Assembly (NCBI GenBank): GCA_032988165.1
Contig: JANTQF010000004.1
Span: 1 to 64,000, forward strand
From: Emmonsiellopsis sp. PD_33
Lineage: Eukaryota > Ascomycota > Eurotiomycetes > Onygenales > Ajellomycetaceae
Reading direction: 5' to 3'
Length of the DNA stretch: 64,000 bases
The position numbers and the translations under genes are program-made. How positions within the stretch are numbered: the stretch's first letter is position 1; every line of letters begins with the position of its first letter. Under the pieces are notes generated by a model. The model ran no database searches, was not told the DNA's origin, and saw only the letters and a list, made by a program, of their open reading frames with translations. This document shows positions 46,264-58,793 of this stretch, piece by piece.

Positions 46264-48276
46264 ATGAGGCATCAAGAACCGACTTCCGGGAGCGGAAATG
46301 CCGAGCCTTCGGAAACCTCCCCCTTGCTCGGCAATGGGCCTAAAGCTTCAAGTTCTCCCAACCCGGCTACTATCTTAGGAGGTGACGAGGAGGCCGTTGG
46401 GCCGAATGAGGCTGATTTAGCCCGGGAAGCTCAATATTCAGGCCTTCCTGAGGCACAGAAGAAACTGAAATATATTGTGCCTGCGGTCTCGATTGGGGTA
46501 AGTTCGTCTACGCTTCCCCCCGTTTTCAATTCCCGCCATAAGGCGTCAGCCTATCCCTAACATTGTTATGTCATAGATATTCCTCAGCGCATCCGATCAG
46601 ACAATTATTGTATCTAGCTATGGCAAGATCGGAAGCGACCTTCAAGCTCTTAATCTGACCAGCTGGATTGCTACATCATATTTTCTCACCCTGACGTCTT
46701 TCCAACCCCTGTATGGCCGTCTTAGTGACATATTCGGCCGTAAGACATGTCTACTTTTTGCCTATGGCATCTTCGGAACCGGGTGCATTTTTTGTGGTCT
46801 TGCCAGGAATATACAGGAGTTAATTGCTGCGAGAGTACGTATTAATCCCGACTCATGTTTATTTGGACTGGACTGATCTCCATGCAGGTGTTTCAAGGTA
46901 TTGGGGGTGGGGGTATGACAACTGTCGTCAGCATTATCATGAGCGATATTGTCCCTCTGCGTGATCGTGGCGTCTGGCAGGGCGTTGTTAATATTGTATA
47001 CGCGACTGGTAGTGCTGCCGGGGCTCCGTTAGGTAAATTTTCATTCTTAAACCCCCTGGCATGAAATTTTGGGACGTTTGCGATGTGTACTAACTACAAT
47101 CTAGGTGGTATATTGGCTGATTACATTGGATGGCGCTGGTAAGTTTCTAGTAAGCTCCCCCCTGATCCAGCACAGGAACTCATCATCATCATCATAGGGC
47201 TTTCCTTGCACAGGGACCAATGTGCCTTGTAGCTTTTATCTGTGTGGCAAAGACCCTTCATCTCCCTGCGGAGGCCAAATCACATTGGAAGCAAAAACTC
47301 CGCCGGGTAGACTTCCTGGGCGCTATAGTCCTCGTGGGAGCAGTATTTGCCTTCCTCCTTGGAGCCGACCGAGGCAGTAACGTTTCGTGGACTCTCCCGA
47401 TAACCATCATATCAATGGGTCTGGCCTTCATCCTTTTCGGCGTCTTCATTTGCGTTGAAGTTTGGGTAGCCTCTGAACCCTTCGCGCCCGGACACATAAT
47501 TTTCGATAGGAGCCTGTTCGCCTGCTATGCGTGCAACTTTTTCAGCTTTGGTGGATGGATAGGAGTTCTTTATTACCTCCCGCTATACTTTCAAGGCATG
47601 GATGGCGTTTCCGCTACCGGAGCAGGTGTCAGGCTCTTGCCCTGCATTTCAACTGGTGTGATTGGATCATTGGCGAGCGGATTTTTCATGAAAAAGACCG
47701 GCAAATACTACTGGATCACCGTCGGGGGTTATTTTATGTTGACCACAGGATGCGTTCTCATATCGATCTTTACTGCGGCTTCTACTCCCTCCACGGTTGG
47801 TACCATCATTGGAATGACTATTTCCGCGTTTGGAAACGGAGTGGGTGTCACAACTACGTTAATTGGGTTGAGTAAGTTGTTTTCACGCTTCATCCTCGCC
47901 GCCCAAGTCCCCAATAACTAATTAATGTCTAGTCGCAAACGCTTCTCCTCAAGATCAAGCTGTGGCAACCGCCTGTTCATACCTATTCCGATCTTTAGGC
48001 TCAGTAATGGGACTGTCGCTTGGGTCGACGGTTTTGCAGCAGTCCCTCCGGAATGACCTACGATCCGCTCTTGGCGGTAATAAGGATATCGACAAAATTG
48101 TTGCCGGTGTGCGTCAAAGCCTCGATTTTATAAATACACTGGATCCGAAGGTACGGACGATCGTGCGCGCGTGCTACGGACGGGCCACGAACTATACATT
48201 CGTGTTCATGACGATTGTGGTGTTTTTCTCACTATTTAGTGCCTTTTTTATCCGGGAGACGAAACTCAGCCGCTAA
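46264..48276 (+). CDS. MFS transporter, DHA2 (14-helix) type, Fnx1/Vba-like
   Basis: Six exons: 46264-46497, 46577-46834, 46888-47032, 47105-47138, 47198-47871 and 47933-48276, giving 562 residues. A hydrophilic N-terminus with SPLLGNG is followed by TM1 with FLSASDQTIIVSSYGKIGSDL, TM2-3 with TSYFLTLTSFQPLYGRLSDIFGRKTCLLFAYGIF (motif A), GIGGGGMTTVVSIIMSDIVPLRDRGVWQG (motif C region) and GWRWAFLAQGP. This matches fungal DHA2 drug:H+ antiporters, especially vacuolar basic amino acid carriers of the Fnx1/Vba group. The SPLL segment resembles a vacuolar sorting signal, but substrate and location are inferred. Exon 4 is a 34-nt microexon. Confidence 0.9.
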
Positions 48277-48954
48277 GTCGGCTGCACGGTGGATGCTGCT
48301 TGGTCCTGCTTTTAACATCATTTTTTTGTCACAATGGTTGCGCGATATAACCTCTTTGGTACGTTTCTACCTCCTTGGCTGGAGCATAGATATAATAGAA
48401 AGACTTTGTCTGGAGGAGGAGGAGAAGAAGAAGGAAGTGAAATATATGATTTAAAAGGGACAGGAAATGTTTGGATACAATTTTACTCTAGCAATAATTT
48501 CTATAGATCCATATTGGTGCTTTCATAGTATTTCCTCCCATACATCTAGATGTGTTCAAAGAAAGCAGATGTGACCGCGCATAAGAAGCATGGAATATCT
48601 CAAGAGAAAAGATATCTGTGATTCCCAACATTTTCTTCACTTTGATCTCCCGAATTTTATATTCGAGACAATTCTGTGTCGACGAATCACGATATTGGAA
48701 ATTGCCGCGCGCTTGTTGAGCCTCATACCGAACTACGAACTTGAACTTTAAACGCAATCCAGCTCCAACGACCACGACAACACCACCAACCTCACGTATT
48801 CTCCTCTAGATTATGAGCGGCCCGCAAGTCGCTATACGTGTAACGCTCCTTTCATGACCCTGGCCTAACCGTACGGCTCATGCACGTCTGCGCTGGTGGG
48901 CCGAGATGACGCCCATGCTCTGACACCGCACCAACCTGCCTACCTCTCCTCAAC
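48277..48954. other. Intergenic
   Basis: 3' flank of the transporter gene and upstream region of the ZZ/EF-hand gene. No further feature seen. Confidence 0.5.
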
Positions 48955-51900
48955 ATGTCGACCGACGCCTCCTCCACTCCAAACTCTCTCTCACGATTTC
49001 GTCCGGCGATATTTCTCCTAACTGGTGCAGCCGCTGCCTACGCTATATTCTATGCCCACAGTCGTTATGTTGCCTCCCAGCAGCACCCTCCCCTACGGCG
49101 CCGCAATGCTGTCCGACGGAGAAGCACGCGCCGCCGCGGAGGCATATCCCTCCCCAGTGGCGAGTCCCGCGCCCCTCACGACTTCGGCGAGCCCATACAA
49201 TCGCTTGATCACCTAGAAAGAGTAGGCGAGGCATACGGAACATTCCGCATGGAAGTTGAGAACGGCCGTACAATCGAGTCTCGCCTTGTCCCCTCACAGC
49301 TGCCCTCTGTTGAACAGCTTCAGCGGGAACTGGAGACATCTCGGGATCACTCACAGTTTATACGATCAATTATGGAGAACGCGTTACTGGATAATTTTCT
49401 GGCGATGGAGTTCCCGTCTGTTCATACTATTCGTTACGAAACTGGCGAGTGGCAGTATCTACTCAACGAGTTGCTGGAGCGTGGTCTTTCCGAAACGAAT
49501 ATTACGGAAGCATTTATGAGGTTTAATGAATCCGATCACTTTGGCGAGGACCTACGGCGCCGGAGACTGAACGGGGAATCTATACGGTTGAGCGGACCTG
49601 GAATTGGAATGGGCAACGCCAATGCAGCGGAACCTTCGCCAACGATACAGCCTCCCGAGCCGGCTGAGACAATGATAGATGACCAGAGCATATTTTCTTG
49701 GCGGGATGGTAATGACGATGGGGCTCCGACACGTGAAGGACAAAACCTGCTGAATCTGCTTTACCATATTGCTGAGGACCAAGCGCGGCGGGATGGCTAT
49801 ATCCATCGCGGAGTTACCTGTAACAGTTGCGGGGCCATGCCAATTCAGGGAATAAGATACAGATGCGCCAACTGCATCGACTATGACCTTTGCGAAACGT
49901 GCGAGGCTATGCAGGTCCATATTAAAACGCATCTTTTCTACAAGGTCCGCATCCCTGCTCCATTCTTGGGCAACCCACGACAACCTCAGCCAGTTTGGTA
50001 TCCCGGAAAGCCAGCCATGTTGCCGCGTAGTCTCCCGCGGAACCTCGCCAAAAGACTTATGAAGGAGACAAATTTCGAAAATACCGAGTTGGACGCGTTA
50101 TGGGACCAGTTCCGATGCTTGGCAAATGTCGAGTGGGTAAACGACCCTAACAAGCTCAACATGGCTATTGATCGTAAGACGTTTGATCGATGCTTCGTAC
50201 CAAACACGTCAGTCCGTCCACCGCCCCCGAGCCTTATATACGATAGGATGTTTTCCTTCTACGATACCAATGGAGATAATTTGATCGGTTTCGAAGAGTT
50301 CTTGAAAGGTTTGGCAAGCTTTGGTAATAAGAGTGTCCATGAAAGGTATAAGCGGATATTTGAAGGCTACGATATTGATAGAGATGGTTACGTGGAAAGG
50401 AAGGATTTCCTTCGAATCTTCCGCGCCTACTATACTCTTAGCAGAGAGCTTAATCGAGATATGGTAGCCGGGATGGAAGATGATTTCCTGGAGGGTGGCA
50501 CAAGGGATATCATCCTTGGAAGTCAACCTATTTCCTCGGCATTTCCGGGAAATATCCCAACAGGAGAGCCTTCAAGGATCGGTGAAGGCAAGCGGACGAA
50601 CCTGCAAGGAGACATGGAAGTAATTGACAACCAAGGAATTTTACGAGAAGACGGAGATGATACTGGCGATAGGAACGCTGTTATTGGAGACGCCGCAGTG
50701 AGGAGTAACGCATTCAACGGCCGGACTCGCCCGCTTTTCCAATCCAGATTCCGGCCCCCAGACGTTCCATTAACCCGGCCTCGACGCCGTCGCAATGCCG
50801 AGGCGGACGGCGATGGAGGAGAGGATGGCGATGAAGAGGATGAAGACGAACATGGTATATATTCAACTACCTATAATGAATGGCCGAACGACCATGTCCG
50901 ATCAGAGGATGTTGTCAATGCGCTGGGCACTTATGTACCACTGGATGATATCACCGATTACGTAGATAGGGCTAGGATCGCAACCTGTGCTGCCCAGAGG
51001 CTCGATGAAGCAGACCGAGAAGAGCTGGAAAGAATTAGAAGAGAAGCCATCGATGAAAGATGGGCGAGGCGTGCTTTCTATATCGACGAGGAAGATGGTG
51101 CTGTCGCTCCCCCCAATTACGATGACCTGGAAGATTACCAGGATGGTGTTGCGGGTATCAGCCACGAGCCACAACCGGAATCCCACCCGCCTTCGCCACG
51201 ATCAAGATCGTCATCAAAGGTTCGCTTCCAGGATGATATCACAGATAACGAGTACGATACTCGATCAAATCCCTCCACATCTTCTCGCAGCATCCCGGTA
51301 GCTGAACGTTGGGGTGGTTTCGAGATTCCCGAAGTTGAGAAGGACGTTGGAAAGGAGATCCTTTATCAAGTCACCCAGCAGGGCCTTAATGAGCTTCTAG
51401 ACATTCTGTTCAAGCAGAAAGAAGATCTTCTAAGGGATGCATACAAAACCCGGGCGGAAAGAAAACGATGGGCAAAGGAGATCTACGAGTATACAGCAGC
51501 TCTTCCCCAAGGTGATCCTTTAAGGCAAGGTCTCGATCTCAAGCCACAAGATAAATCTATTCTGGGGTCCGGTGCAGTAAACCGAAACGTGCCCGCAAGA
51601 GACAAGCCTCTGAAGCAACTTCTCGATGAATCAGGCTACGCCATTATGCACGATAGAGGAATCGCAAACCGTTCCCCATCGCCTCAACCGGAAGACACTG
51701 ATAGCTCCAGCGGCCTACCACGCGGCTCCCCTATAACATACGACCCGACCCTCCCCCAAAACCGCCCGAATGACTCCGAAATAGAACCCTTCCCCCCCGC
51801 TCCATCCACCTTCGAATGTGCGGAATGCGCAGGAGCATCATCAGCATCAGAGGAAGAACAAGAGGAGGAGGAGGAGGAGGAGGAGGTAGAAGAAGCTGAA

Positions 51901-52575
51901 TACGAGGTTACCGAAAGTGCCTCACCCCCTCCAGACCCGACGCTACCTCAGAATCGCCCTGATCGCGCCGCCTCCGGCCGCAGCCTGCACATAACCGAAG
52001 TCCCCAGCTCCAGCAGCATCCCGTTCGGCCACACAGTCTTCGAACAATCCCCCGTCTACGAGTCAGCATCAACAGATACCTCCGCCTCCGCCCAACGATC
52101 GCAACTCCGCCATCAACGCGTCCGCTCACGGCCGCGCAACCACCCTCACCCCCACCGCCTCCGCTTCCAGCCAGGTACCTCATCAACATCCCGTCGTAGC
52201 CATCTCATCTCCGCCGCCGAAGCAGAAGCCGACGCGGACGCGGACGCAGAGGGTGACGGAGACCATTCCGACCTCTCCTCCATCTCCTCCGCCTCCTCGC
52301 GTTCCTCAATAATCTCACACGATAACGACGGCGATAACACCAATATCACCATCAAGCAACCGAAGCCGCCCTCGCCTCCACCGCTTACGCCATCGCCGGG
52401 GACGCTGCTGACGTGGTGCAGACACAACCATGCCGAGTGGGAGGCGAAGGTGAGGGGGGGATCCGGGGCGAAGTTGAATTTTAAGGAGTTTGTGGGTATT
52501 ATGCAGAGGGATGAGGGGATTACGGGGAAGAAGTTGGGGTTTGTGTTGAGTTGGATTGATATGACTAGCTTTTAG
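48955..52575 (+). CDS. Membrane-anchored ZZ-finger and EF-hand protein, 1206 residues
   Basis: Single exon. Residues about 16-35 are a hydrophobic helix (AIFLLTGAAAAYAIFYA) followed by an Arg-rich stretch, a signal-anchor arrangement. Around residues 285-330 is a ZZ-type zinc finger (VTCNSCGAMPIQGIRYRCANCIDYDLCETCE...HIKTH). EF-hand 1 (DTNGDNLIGFEE) is near residue 436 and EF-hand 2 (DIDRDGYVERKD) near 472, both with Ca-binding loop Asp/Glu positions filled. The rest is acidic and disordered, with an Asp/Glu run near residues 622-635 and another poly-Glu run near 965. The combination suggests a Ca-regulated scaffold on a membrane, perhaps ER or peroxisome. Partner unknown. Short antisense ORFs are shadows. 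Confidence 0.9.
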   Translation: MSTDASSTPNSLSRFRPAIFLLTGAAAAYAIFYAHSRYVASQQHPPLRRRNAVRRRSTRRRGGISLPSGESRAPHDFGEPIQSLDHLERVGEAYGTFRMEVENGRTIESRLVPSQLPSVEQLQRELETSRDHSQFIRSIMENALLDNFLAMEFPSVHTIRYETGEWQYLLNELLERGLSETNITEAFMRFNESDHFGEDLRRRRLNGESIRLSGPGIGMGNANAAEPSPTIQPPEPAETMIDDQSIFSWRDGNDDGAPTREGQNLLNLLYHIAEDQARRDGYIHRGVTCNSCGAMPIQGIRYRCANCIDYDLCETCEAMQVHIKTHLFYKVRIPAPFLGNPRQPQPVWYPGKPAMLPRSLPRNLAKRLMKETNFENTELDALWDQFRCLANVEWVNDPNKLNMAIDRKTFDRCFVPNTSVRPPPPSLIYDRMFSFYDTNGDNLIGFEEFLKGLASFGNKSVHERYKRIFEGYDIDRDGYVERKDFLRIFRAYYTLSRELNRDMVAGMEDDFLEGGTRDIILGSQPISSAFPGNIPTGEPSRIGEGKRTNLQGDMEVIDNQGILREDGDDTGDRNAVIGDAAVRSNAFNGRTRPLFQSRFRPPDVPLTRPRRRRNAEADGDGGEDGDEEDEDEHGIYSTTYNEWPNDHVRSEDVVNALGTYVPLDDITDYVDRARIATCAAQRLDEADREELERIRREAIDERWARRAFYIDEEDGAVAPPNYDDLEDYQDGVAGISHEPQPESHPPSPRSRSSSKVRFQDDITDNEYDTRSNPSTSSRSIPVAERWGGFEIPEVEKDVGKEILYQVTQQGLNELLDILFKQKEDLLRDAYKTRAERKRWAKEIYEYTAALPQGDPLRQGLDLKPQDKSILGSGAVNRNVPARDKPLKQLLDESGYAIMHDRGIANRSPSPQPEDTDSSSGLPRGSPITYDPTLPQNRPNDSEIEPFPPAPSTFECAECAGASSASEEEQEEEEEEEEVEEAEYEVTESASPPPDPTLPQNRPDRAASGRSLHITEVPSSSSIPFGHTVFEQSPVYESASTDTSASAQRSQLRHQRVRSRPRNHPHPHRLRFQPGTSSTSRRSHLISAAEAEADADADAEGDGDHSDLSSISSASSRSSIISHDNDGDNTNITIKQPKPPSPPPLTPSPGTLLTWCRHNHAEWEAKVRGGSGAKLNFKEFVGIMQRDEGITGKKLGFVLSWIDMTSF

Positions 52576-53125
52576 GGTGTCAATGGGGAGGCTTTGGGGT
52601 TTCTGTTTATTGCTGTTTTTGTGAAAAGGGAAGGGGAAATGGGATAGATACATGGGGAAAAAGGAAATGCCTGGGAACGGAGCTCTTTTGTCTCTCTTCA
52701 CTATTTCAAGGAAATTGGGCATTCATGGTGCAAAATGAAAGGATGGATGCATTCTATGGTTTTTCATTCTGCTGTGATATTATGTGTTTATAATATAGCA
52801 TATAGCATGGCTATCATCCTCATGTGCTTGTTCCCTTCCTTCCCATAGTTACTGTCTTTTTATTGATATTCCTATCCTATTCTTCTGAATAGCGTTTATT
52901 CGATATCATGGAAGCGGGGAAAACAGGAAAACATATGTAGCCTCTGTACTGTACCAATAGACACTGGGTTTTCAATGTCCTTCAATCATACATATAGCTG
53001 CTATGCAAGCAAGAAGATAATCTACGTGTGCCTCACAATCAACTTGGGAGGAAAAGATTCTCAATCCATCACCCATAAATAAAAAAACACCAATAACAAA
53101 CCAAAAACCAAAACAAAGCCCACTC
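52576..53125. other. Convergent 3' flanks
   Basis: Between the ZZ/EF-hand gene (+) and PRP17 (-). AT-rich at the PRP17 side. No gene or RNA recognised. Confidence 0.6.
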
Positions 53126-54950
53126 TCAATCCCAATACTTAATAACCCCCTCCAACCCCGCCGTCACAACCTTACTCGTCTCCTGCGGATGCCACTCGAC
53201 ACACGTAATCGCCGCCCCCTCCTTGCCCCCCGCCTGAATCTTATGCCACATCTTGCCCGTCTTCCAGTCCCAAAAGCACACATACCCCCCACTATCCCCA
53301 CTCGTCACAAACTGCCCGTCAGGACTAATCGCCACATCAATCGCATAGCCCGCATTATTATGGCCCCGGAAACTCTTCTTCCGATTCTGCCGAAACTTGT
53401 CCGTCGACGCGTACACGACGATCTGGTTATCGCCGGACTGGAACGCGACGTATTTCCCGTTTGGATGCGGCGCGGCGCGCACGAGCGCGTACAGGTATGG
53501 TTCGGCGATGAACTTGATGGGGACGGGGATGTTGTATTCCCAGGCGCGCAGCGACTTGTCGTCGGAGGTGGAGATGAAGCGGCGGTTGTTGTCGACGAAG
53601 GTGAGTGTGTTGACGGCGGCGAGGTGGTGGTCGTATTCCTGTGTGATGGCGCCGGAGCGTGTGTCCCATTGGATGATTTTCTTGTCGGACATACCTGCCA
53701 GGAATTCGTGAGAGTGGGCTGGGTCTGGGTTGAAGCGGATGACGTGCGGGGTTTTGCCGGTGCTGAAGCGGGAGATGCATTTGCCGTATTCGGTGTCCCA
53801 GAGTTTGATTTGGCGATCGTAGGAGCCGGAGAGAAAGGTGGTGCCTGAGGGGTGGAAGGTGGTGTCGGTGACTGAGTTGGAGTGGCCTGAGTAGGTCCGT
53901 AGGAGTTCGCGTTGGTGGTAGACGTCCCAGATTTTGACTTTGCCGTCGGCGGAGGAGGAGAGGAGGAGGTGGCCTGAGTTGGGGAAGAAGCGGAGGGAGG
54001 TGATGGGTTTCGTATGTGATTTCCAGGTATGGAAGAGCTTTTTGGGGACATAGTTTTTGATGCTGCCGACTTCCTTCTTGAGATCGATGTCCAGATCCTG
54101 CGGGACATGCATGTACGTCCTCCCCTGGTAATCGAACTGTTCTGAGCCGTGAAACTCTGTCGTTTCCGTCCTGGACGTATCCTCCTGGTAGGCCGTAGCT
54201 TTCTTATCCATAGCCGGCACATTGGACGGCACAATCGCCTCCTCGATATATTCCTCATCACTCGCCAGCTCGCGCCCAGCCATATCCACTTCCTCTTCAT
54301 ACATCTGATCATCATTCTCATACTTCGCCCACGGCCCAAGATACGCCCCCTCCCCCTCAACAATACTCGAGTCGCCCTTCTTCTGTCTCTTCCTCCTCAA
54401 CGCCGCACTAACCTCTTTCGACGGCCGCATCTGAACCACACTCTTCCCCCCATGTCGCGCAGCGCTTTCAATATCTCCAACAAACGCCCCCGCAACACTA
54501 GGATCATTCGTGTACCCCAAGCTCTGAAACGTGCGATGTTGAGCCGTGAACGTCGCGTCGCTCATCAACGTCTCCTCCGCATGGCCCGTGAGGACATTTT
54601 TCCTCTTCAACGTGTTTCCATGCGCGGGACGGAAGGGATTCGCCGGGCCGGCGCTGGGCCGCGATATGTCGTCGTAGGTGGCGTTGTAGGTCAGCGTGGT
54701 ATCAGTCGGTTTCGCGAGCATCAGTTGCAAACTTGAGTGATCCTGTAGTAAGATGTTAGCTCATATGAACGGTTAAAACGGCCGCTGCTGGCGCCGTGGA
54801 TGGGGGAGCTTTGGGGGGCAAATGGGACCAAACCTCTATGGAGACATCGGGAGCGGCGACGAGGGATGGGGTTGGGGTTGGTTTGACGGGCGCAGTTTGC
54901 GCATCATCATCGCTAGAGGAGTCGTAATTGGTGCCTAGGAGACATGCCAT
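53126..54950 (-). CDS. PRP17: Pre-mRNA splicing factor Prp17/Cdc40 (WD40)
   Basis: Two exons, 54950-54834 and 54742-53126, give 577 residues. The join reads MACLLGTNYDSSSDDDAQ...APDVSIE then DHSSLQLMLAKPTDTTLTYNATYDDISRPSAGPANPF, as in the Prp17 N-terminus. Then a basic segment (VSAALRRKRQKKGD), GAYLGPWAKYENDD, the linker PKKLFHTWKSHTKPITSLRFFP and seven WD40 blades (GHLLLSSSADGKVKIWDVY, TTFLSGSYDRQIKLWDTE, DKKIIQWDT and so on) to the final GVIKYWD. Prp17 acts in the second catalytic step of splicing within the spliceosome. A start at 54730 would remove the conserved first exon. Intron donor is GTTTGG. Confidence 0.95.
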
Positions 54951-55772
54951 GGTTATGGATAGGTTGGCTCTCTTTGGGGAGGATATGGTGGTGGAGTTGG
55001 GAAGTTCTTGGTTGATGAGAGGAGGAAGTCGACAAATTTTACGGGGCGCCAAAGAGACCAAATGTGCAGTCAATATCAAGTTGGGTCAAAGCAAAATTTC
55101 GAGGATATCATTTGAAGCCAGTTACTCACTTGGTTACAGTGCCTAGAATAGACCAGGGATTATAGACAGACAGTAGGCCTTTATATGGAAGCAATCTGCT
55201 GAAAAGCCCCAATACGACTAAGAACGAAACGGAGAAATATCATACGCTCTTCATTATCAGTTCCGGCATATATACATAAGGCTAGCAGGAAAAACAGAGA
55301 GAGATTAAAAGTAAAGACGACTCCCGGCACCAGCACTTGCATATACCTTTAATTCTGTCTGCGTCCACCTTTCCACCCGCACCCTCGCTGTCATCGCACC
55401 AAAAAGTGGGTGAAATGGCGAATGGGCATAAAACATAAACATTATTAAGAGATCGTTTCCATTTCCCAAGGCATATTCATAAATAAAATAAAAAAAAGGA
55501 CCCTCCCTTCCAGATACAGAAATACCCCTGCCTCAACTTGCACATAGCTCTATCAACAAGTAAAATAAAAATCACCTTTCATTGAAACCGGATCCGAAGT
55601 TCGGGTTCGGTTGGCTCGAAGTTTGGATTGTTTGAGCCACAAATATTCCCCCTATCTCTCTCGTACGCAGCTTGCATCATTCATCAGCCCCGAGTTGATG
55701 GGCATCGATTTGGTGGAATTATAGCCCTGCCGGGCGACCATCCCGCATCGCGTTCCCCGCCTTTTCACGTAG
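54951..55772. other. Intergenic (PRP17 promoter and ERV14 3' region)
   Basis: Upstream region of PRP17, then the 3' UTR side of ERV14. No other gene or repeat seen. Confidence 0.5.
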
Positions 55773-56476
55773 TCAATGCGAATCGTCTCTGATCAAGGCC
55801 ACGATCATGCTGTACAGGTAGAAGAAGAACATAATCAGGTGGAAGCCAAGCTTGATGAACGATTCCTGGGGTAGATGTTAGTTGCACTGGCCTGAACTGA
55901 TCGTACTAGGAATGGTCGTTTACCTTCTTGTGTACGTTGAGCTTTCGGAAGATTTCCGTAGCATCTAGAAGGTGCTGGTTCTCGAAGATCCTATTAACGT
56001 AATCACGGGTTAGAGCTATCCTTTGGATATCCGAGCCTGTAAAAAACCCAGCAATAGCCGGTCAATATCCACATACTTCTTTGCGTTGAAGGCCAAAAGA
56101 GGCAAGTTCAGTATTATCGCGAGCCAGTATCCATTAATGATGAAGAGGAAGGTCAAGAAAGCGTGAACCGCGGCTTCGGGGATAATATAGGCGTTGAGTC
56201 GGTTGCAGAGATCGATGGGATTGATGTAGTCGCTATATAGTAAGATTAATTAGCAGATATTCATTTCGCAATGATAATGTGCTTCCGATAGGCCTGTTGT
56301 TGGAGACGTTGGGAGCATCTCCACCCTAGTGACATGTGTCTGATAGGCGAGAGAACAGGGATGCGGTGGGCTTACCATTCCAAATCGCTGTACATAATCG
56401 TGAAGAACACTTGTAGGAACAGGTTGACGGCATTGATGAGCACCGCCAACAGGTAGAGCCAAGCTTCGCCAGACAT
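55773..56476 (-). CDS. ERV14: ER cargo receptor Erv14 (cornichon family)
   Basis: Exons 56476-56376, 56232-56077, 55990-55924 and 55865-55773 give 138 residues, the usual family length. The sequence ([64 protein letters not shown]..., [52 protein letters not shown]) carries the cornichon signature [13 protein letters not shown] and three or four membrane helices. Erv14 loads membrane cargo into COPII vesicles at ER exit. A second Met at 56479 directly before the chosen start adds one residue. Not in the list of simple ORFs because its exons are short. Confidence 0.95.
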
Positions 56477-56479
56477 CAT

Positions 56480-58793
56480 GAGTGCTTATGGGTGTCCAAA
56501 TAGGGTTCGGAGCTGTCGGTGTCGTGTGTCTGCGAGGGACTGGTTGAGAAGAAAGGGAGCTTGCCCACAACCCAAATGCACGGGCGACCAGGGAATCCGG
56601 CGAGACAGAGATTTACTATCCAACCACAAGAATATCCTGGGAATAGCTGGCCGGAACGTCTTCCTCCAACGAGAGCGGCGGTGGGGAGATAGCGTCGGCA
56701 GGAGGACCACAAGCAGGCGGGAGCGGGAGAGAGCGTGCGAGGACCAAGTGAGTGGCCAAAGCGATGTAGCAGGAGAGGAAGCCGGAGGTAAACAGGAGGC
56801 ACGGAGTCGTGGAGTCGGGGAGCAGGCCGGGGGACGGGGAGGGTGGAGGTTGGAGTCTGGAGAATTCGGACGAGGTTGGCCAGCTTTTGCGGAAGTTGGT
56901 TGTGGTTGGGTCGACAGTGCGCGAACGGCGCTTGGGCGGTAAAGCCCGACTATTTGGGTTAGCGAGCCCCCCGCGGCCACACCCCGTCCCGCACCACAAC
57001 TTGAACTTATATTACAGGCTGGCAGACAAACAGATATGCTGCTGGTAATCATCTCCTCAGGCATTATTTACATGCTGACCTTGTTAGCTGCTAACTACCT
57101 GACTGGCGGGCTGGCATCCTACGCGGATGCATAACTACTCGTATGCTAACATAGACTGCTGAGCGGCCAACACGCAACACAACCATGATATGGCCAAAAC
57201 AATACTTACTTACTGTCTACCCCTTTCGTCTGAGCTCTAATCCCAAGCTTTCTGATCTTTAGCTAGGTCTCAAATCCCCGGATGCGACATATGCGACCTC
57301 ATAGCCGTTGTATAGGCTGCTTATTTTGTCACGGCCCCCCATTTTTGGACCCCACTGGACTCGACCGGCATCTCAGAGAATGCTCCGACCTTTCTGCCAT
57401 TAATTATCTTGAAATGAGACTCGAATATACGGTAGCCAACTCAGAGAGTCTCTCTAGACGCATATCATAAGGATCTCACATCGGGAGTGTATTTGGGATC
57501 CGATCGCATTTCCTTATCCAATGGGAATGGAAAAGCTCTCTTATCCCGCCGGGTTAGAGTTCCTCTCGTTTATCGATTGGGGGATATAGAGCCAGCGATC
57601 AATAAGAAAAGGTCTTATGTTCTTTGGCTTCATCCACGCTGCCGCAGTTTCCTTGCTGAACGTCAGAGAGCAGACTTTCGTTCCATCGAGAGATGGAAGG
57701 CATGTATATTGATGTCAATGCCCTCAATTTAATTGCCAATGGCTATCAATTCTTCCGTGGGCTATACGCAGGAAGGTTGGATGACCATGGAGAAAATTGA
57801 AGCTTATACTGGCCACTGGACTGCTCCGAGTTAAATTGGCACAAGTGAGAGCTTTGGATACATTGGGAGTCGTAGTATGAGGGAAGCTCATGCTCTTCAC
57901 GCGATAAGTGTCACTCTGAATCACGTTACAGAAGATCTCAGATATATGTTACGCAGTCAGGGGAGAGTCATAGATTAGAACAAGGCGAAGGTGACATCTG
58001 TACTAGTAGGTAGTACTACAAAAATCCGCGGGAAGAGTGGGGGCAGTTGTTGTTTTGATGGCAGCGATGAGTGGTACATTAGCTTTCTACTTGGATGGTT
58101 TGGTTAGATATTTACTTGCTGGATGATTGCTATCATTACGTTGGTGAGCAGATGTTAGCAGTACCCCAGTCCCCAGGTCATGGCTGTACTCCGTACTATG
58201 AGAAAGGGACAGGCACTTCTATCATCTATGGGAGCTTGGGGTTCTCAGCCCGTGGAATCCTGCCAGCTGGAGGAGCGTACAAGGCTAATTTTCGAACACA
58301 GCTGTACACTTGAGGGCATTACCTGACTTGTAAGTTAGACTATAACGCCCATGACCATAGTTCTATCCCCTCTGCTCGGGAATCTGCGCCAAGCCGTCGG
58401 GCCGAAACCCTAAACGGCCCGACCTGAAAAGCTGACTAACAGCCCTAGCCCTAACTAACAGCGTTGCATCGACATCGCCGGACGGTCGGAGCTGGAGTCT
58501 GAGATGGAAATCCGACAATACACAGGGCTACAGCTCCTAGCATCTCTCTAATAACTGCGTGGACACGGCTCCTCTGCAATGATCCAGCCGCACTGTCCGT
58601 CCTGAAACTCCCTGCAGCCAACGTCATACTCATACTCCGCCGGAGAGTTATTGTGCTGCCTGAACAGCCAGGGATTTATTAAATATCCAATCTCAACAGC
58701 AATCTCCTCACATTTTTGATGTTGAGCAGGAAATCTCAATCCATTTAATTCCGAACCCTCCGGTCGAAACTATTTCGGCCATCCATAGACACA
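56480..58793. other. Long intergenic region with a possible zinc-finger gene remnant
   Basis: 56480-57060 is the GC-rich upstream region of ERV14; the long ORFs on both strands there are composition artefacts. 57282-57470 (+) encodes MRHMRPHSRCIGCLFCHGPPFLDPTGLDRHLREC..., which contains a CxxC...HxxxxC pattern like a C2H2-type finger. A second open piece follows at 57487-57732. They could be exons of a small gene or a decayed one, but I cannot connect them confidently. 57960-58790 shows nothing further. Confidence 0.35.

Noticed and set aside
53189..54736. Several long ORFs opposite PRP17
   Set aside because: Composition shadows of a biased coding strand; the WD40 frame is clear.
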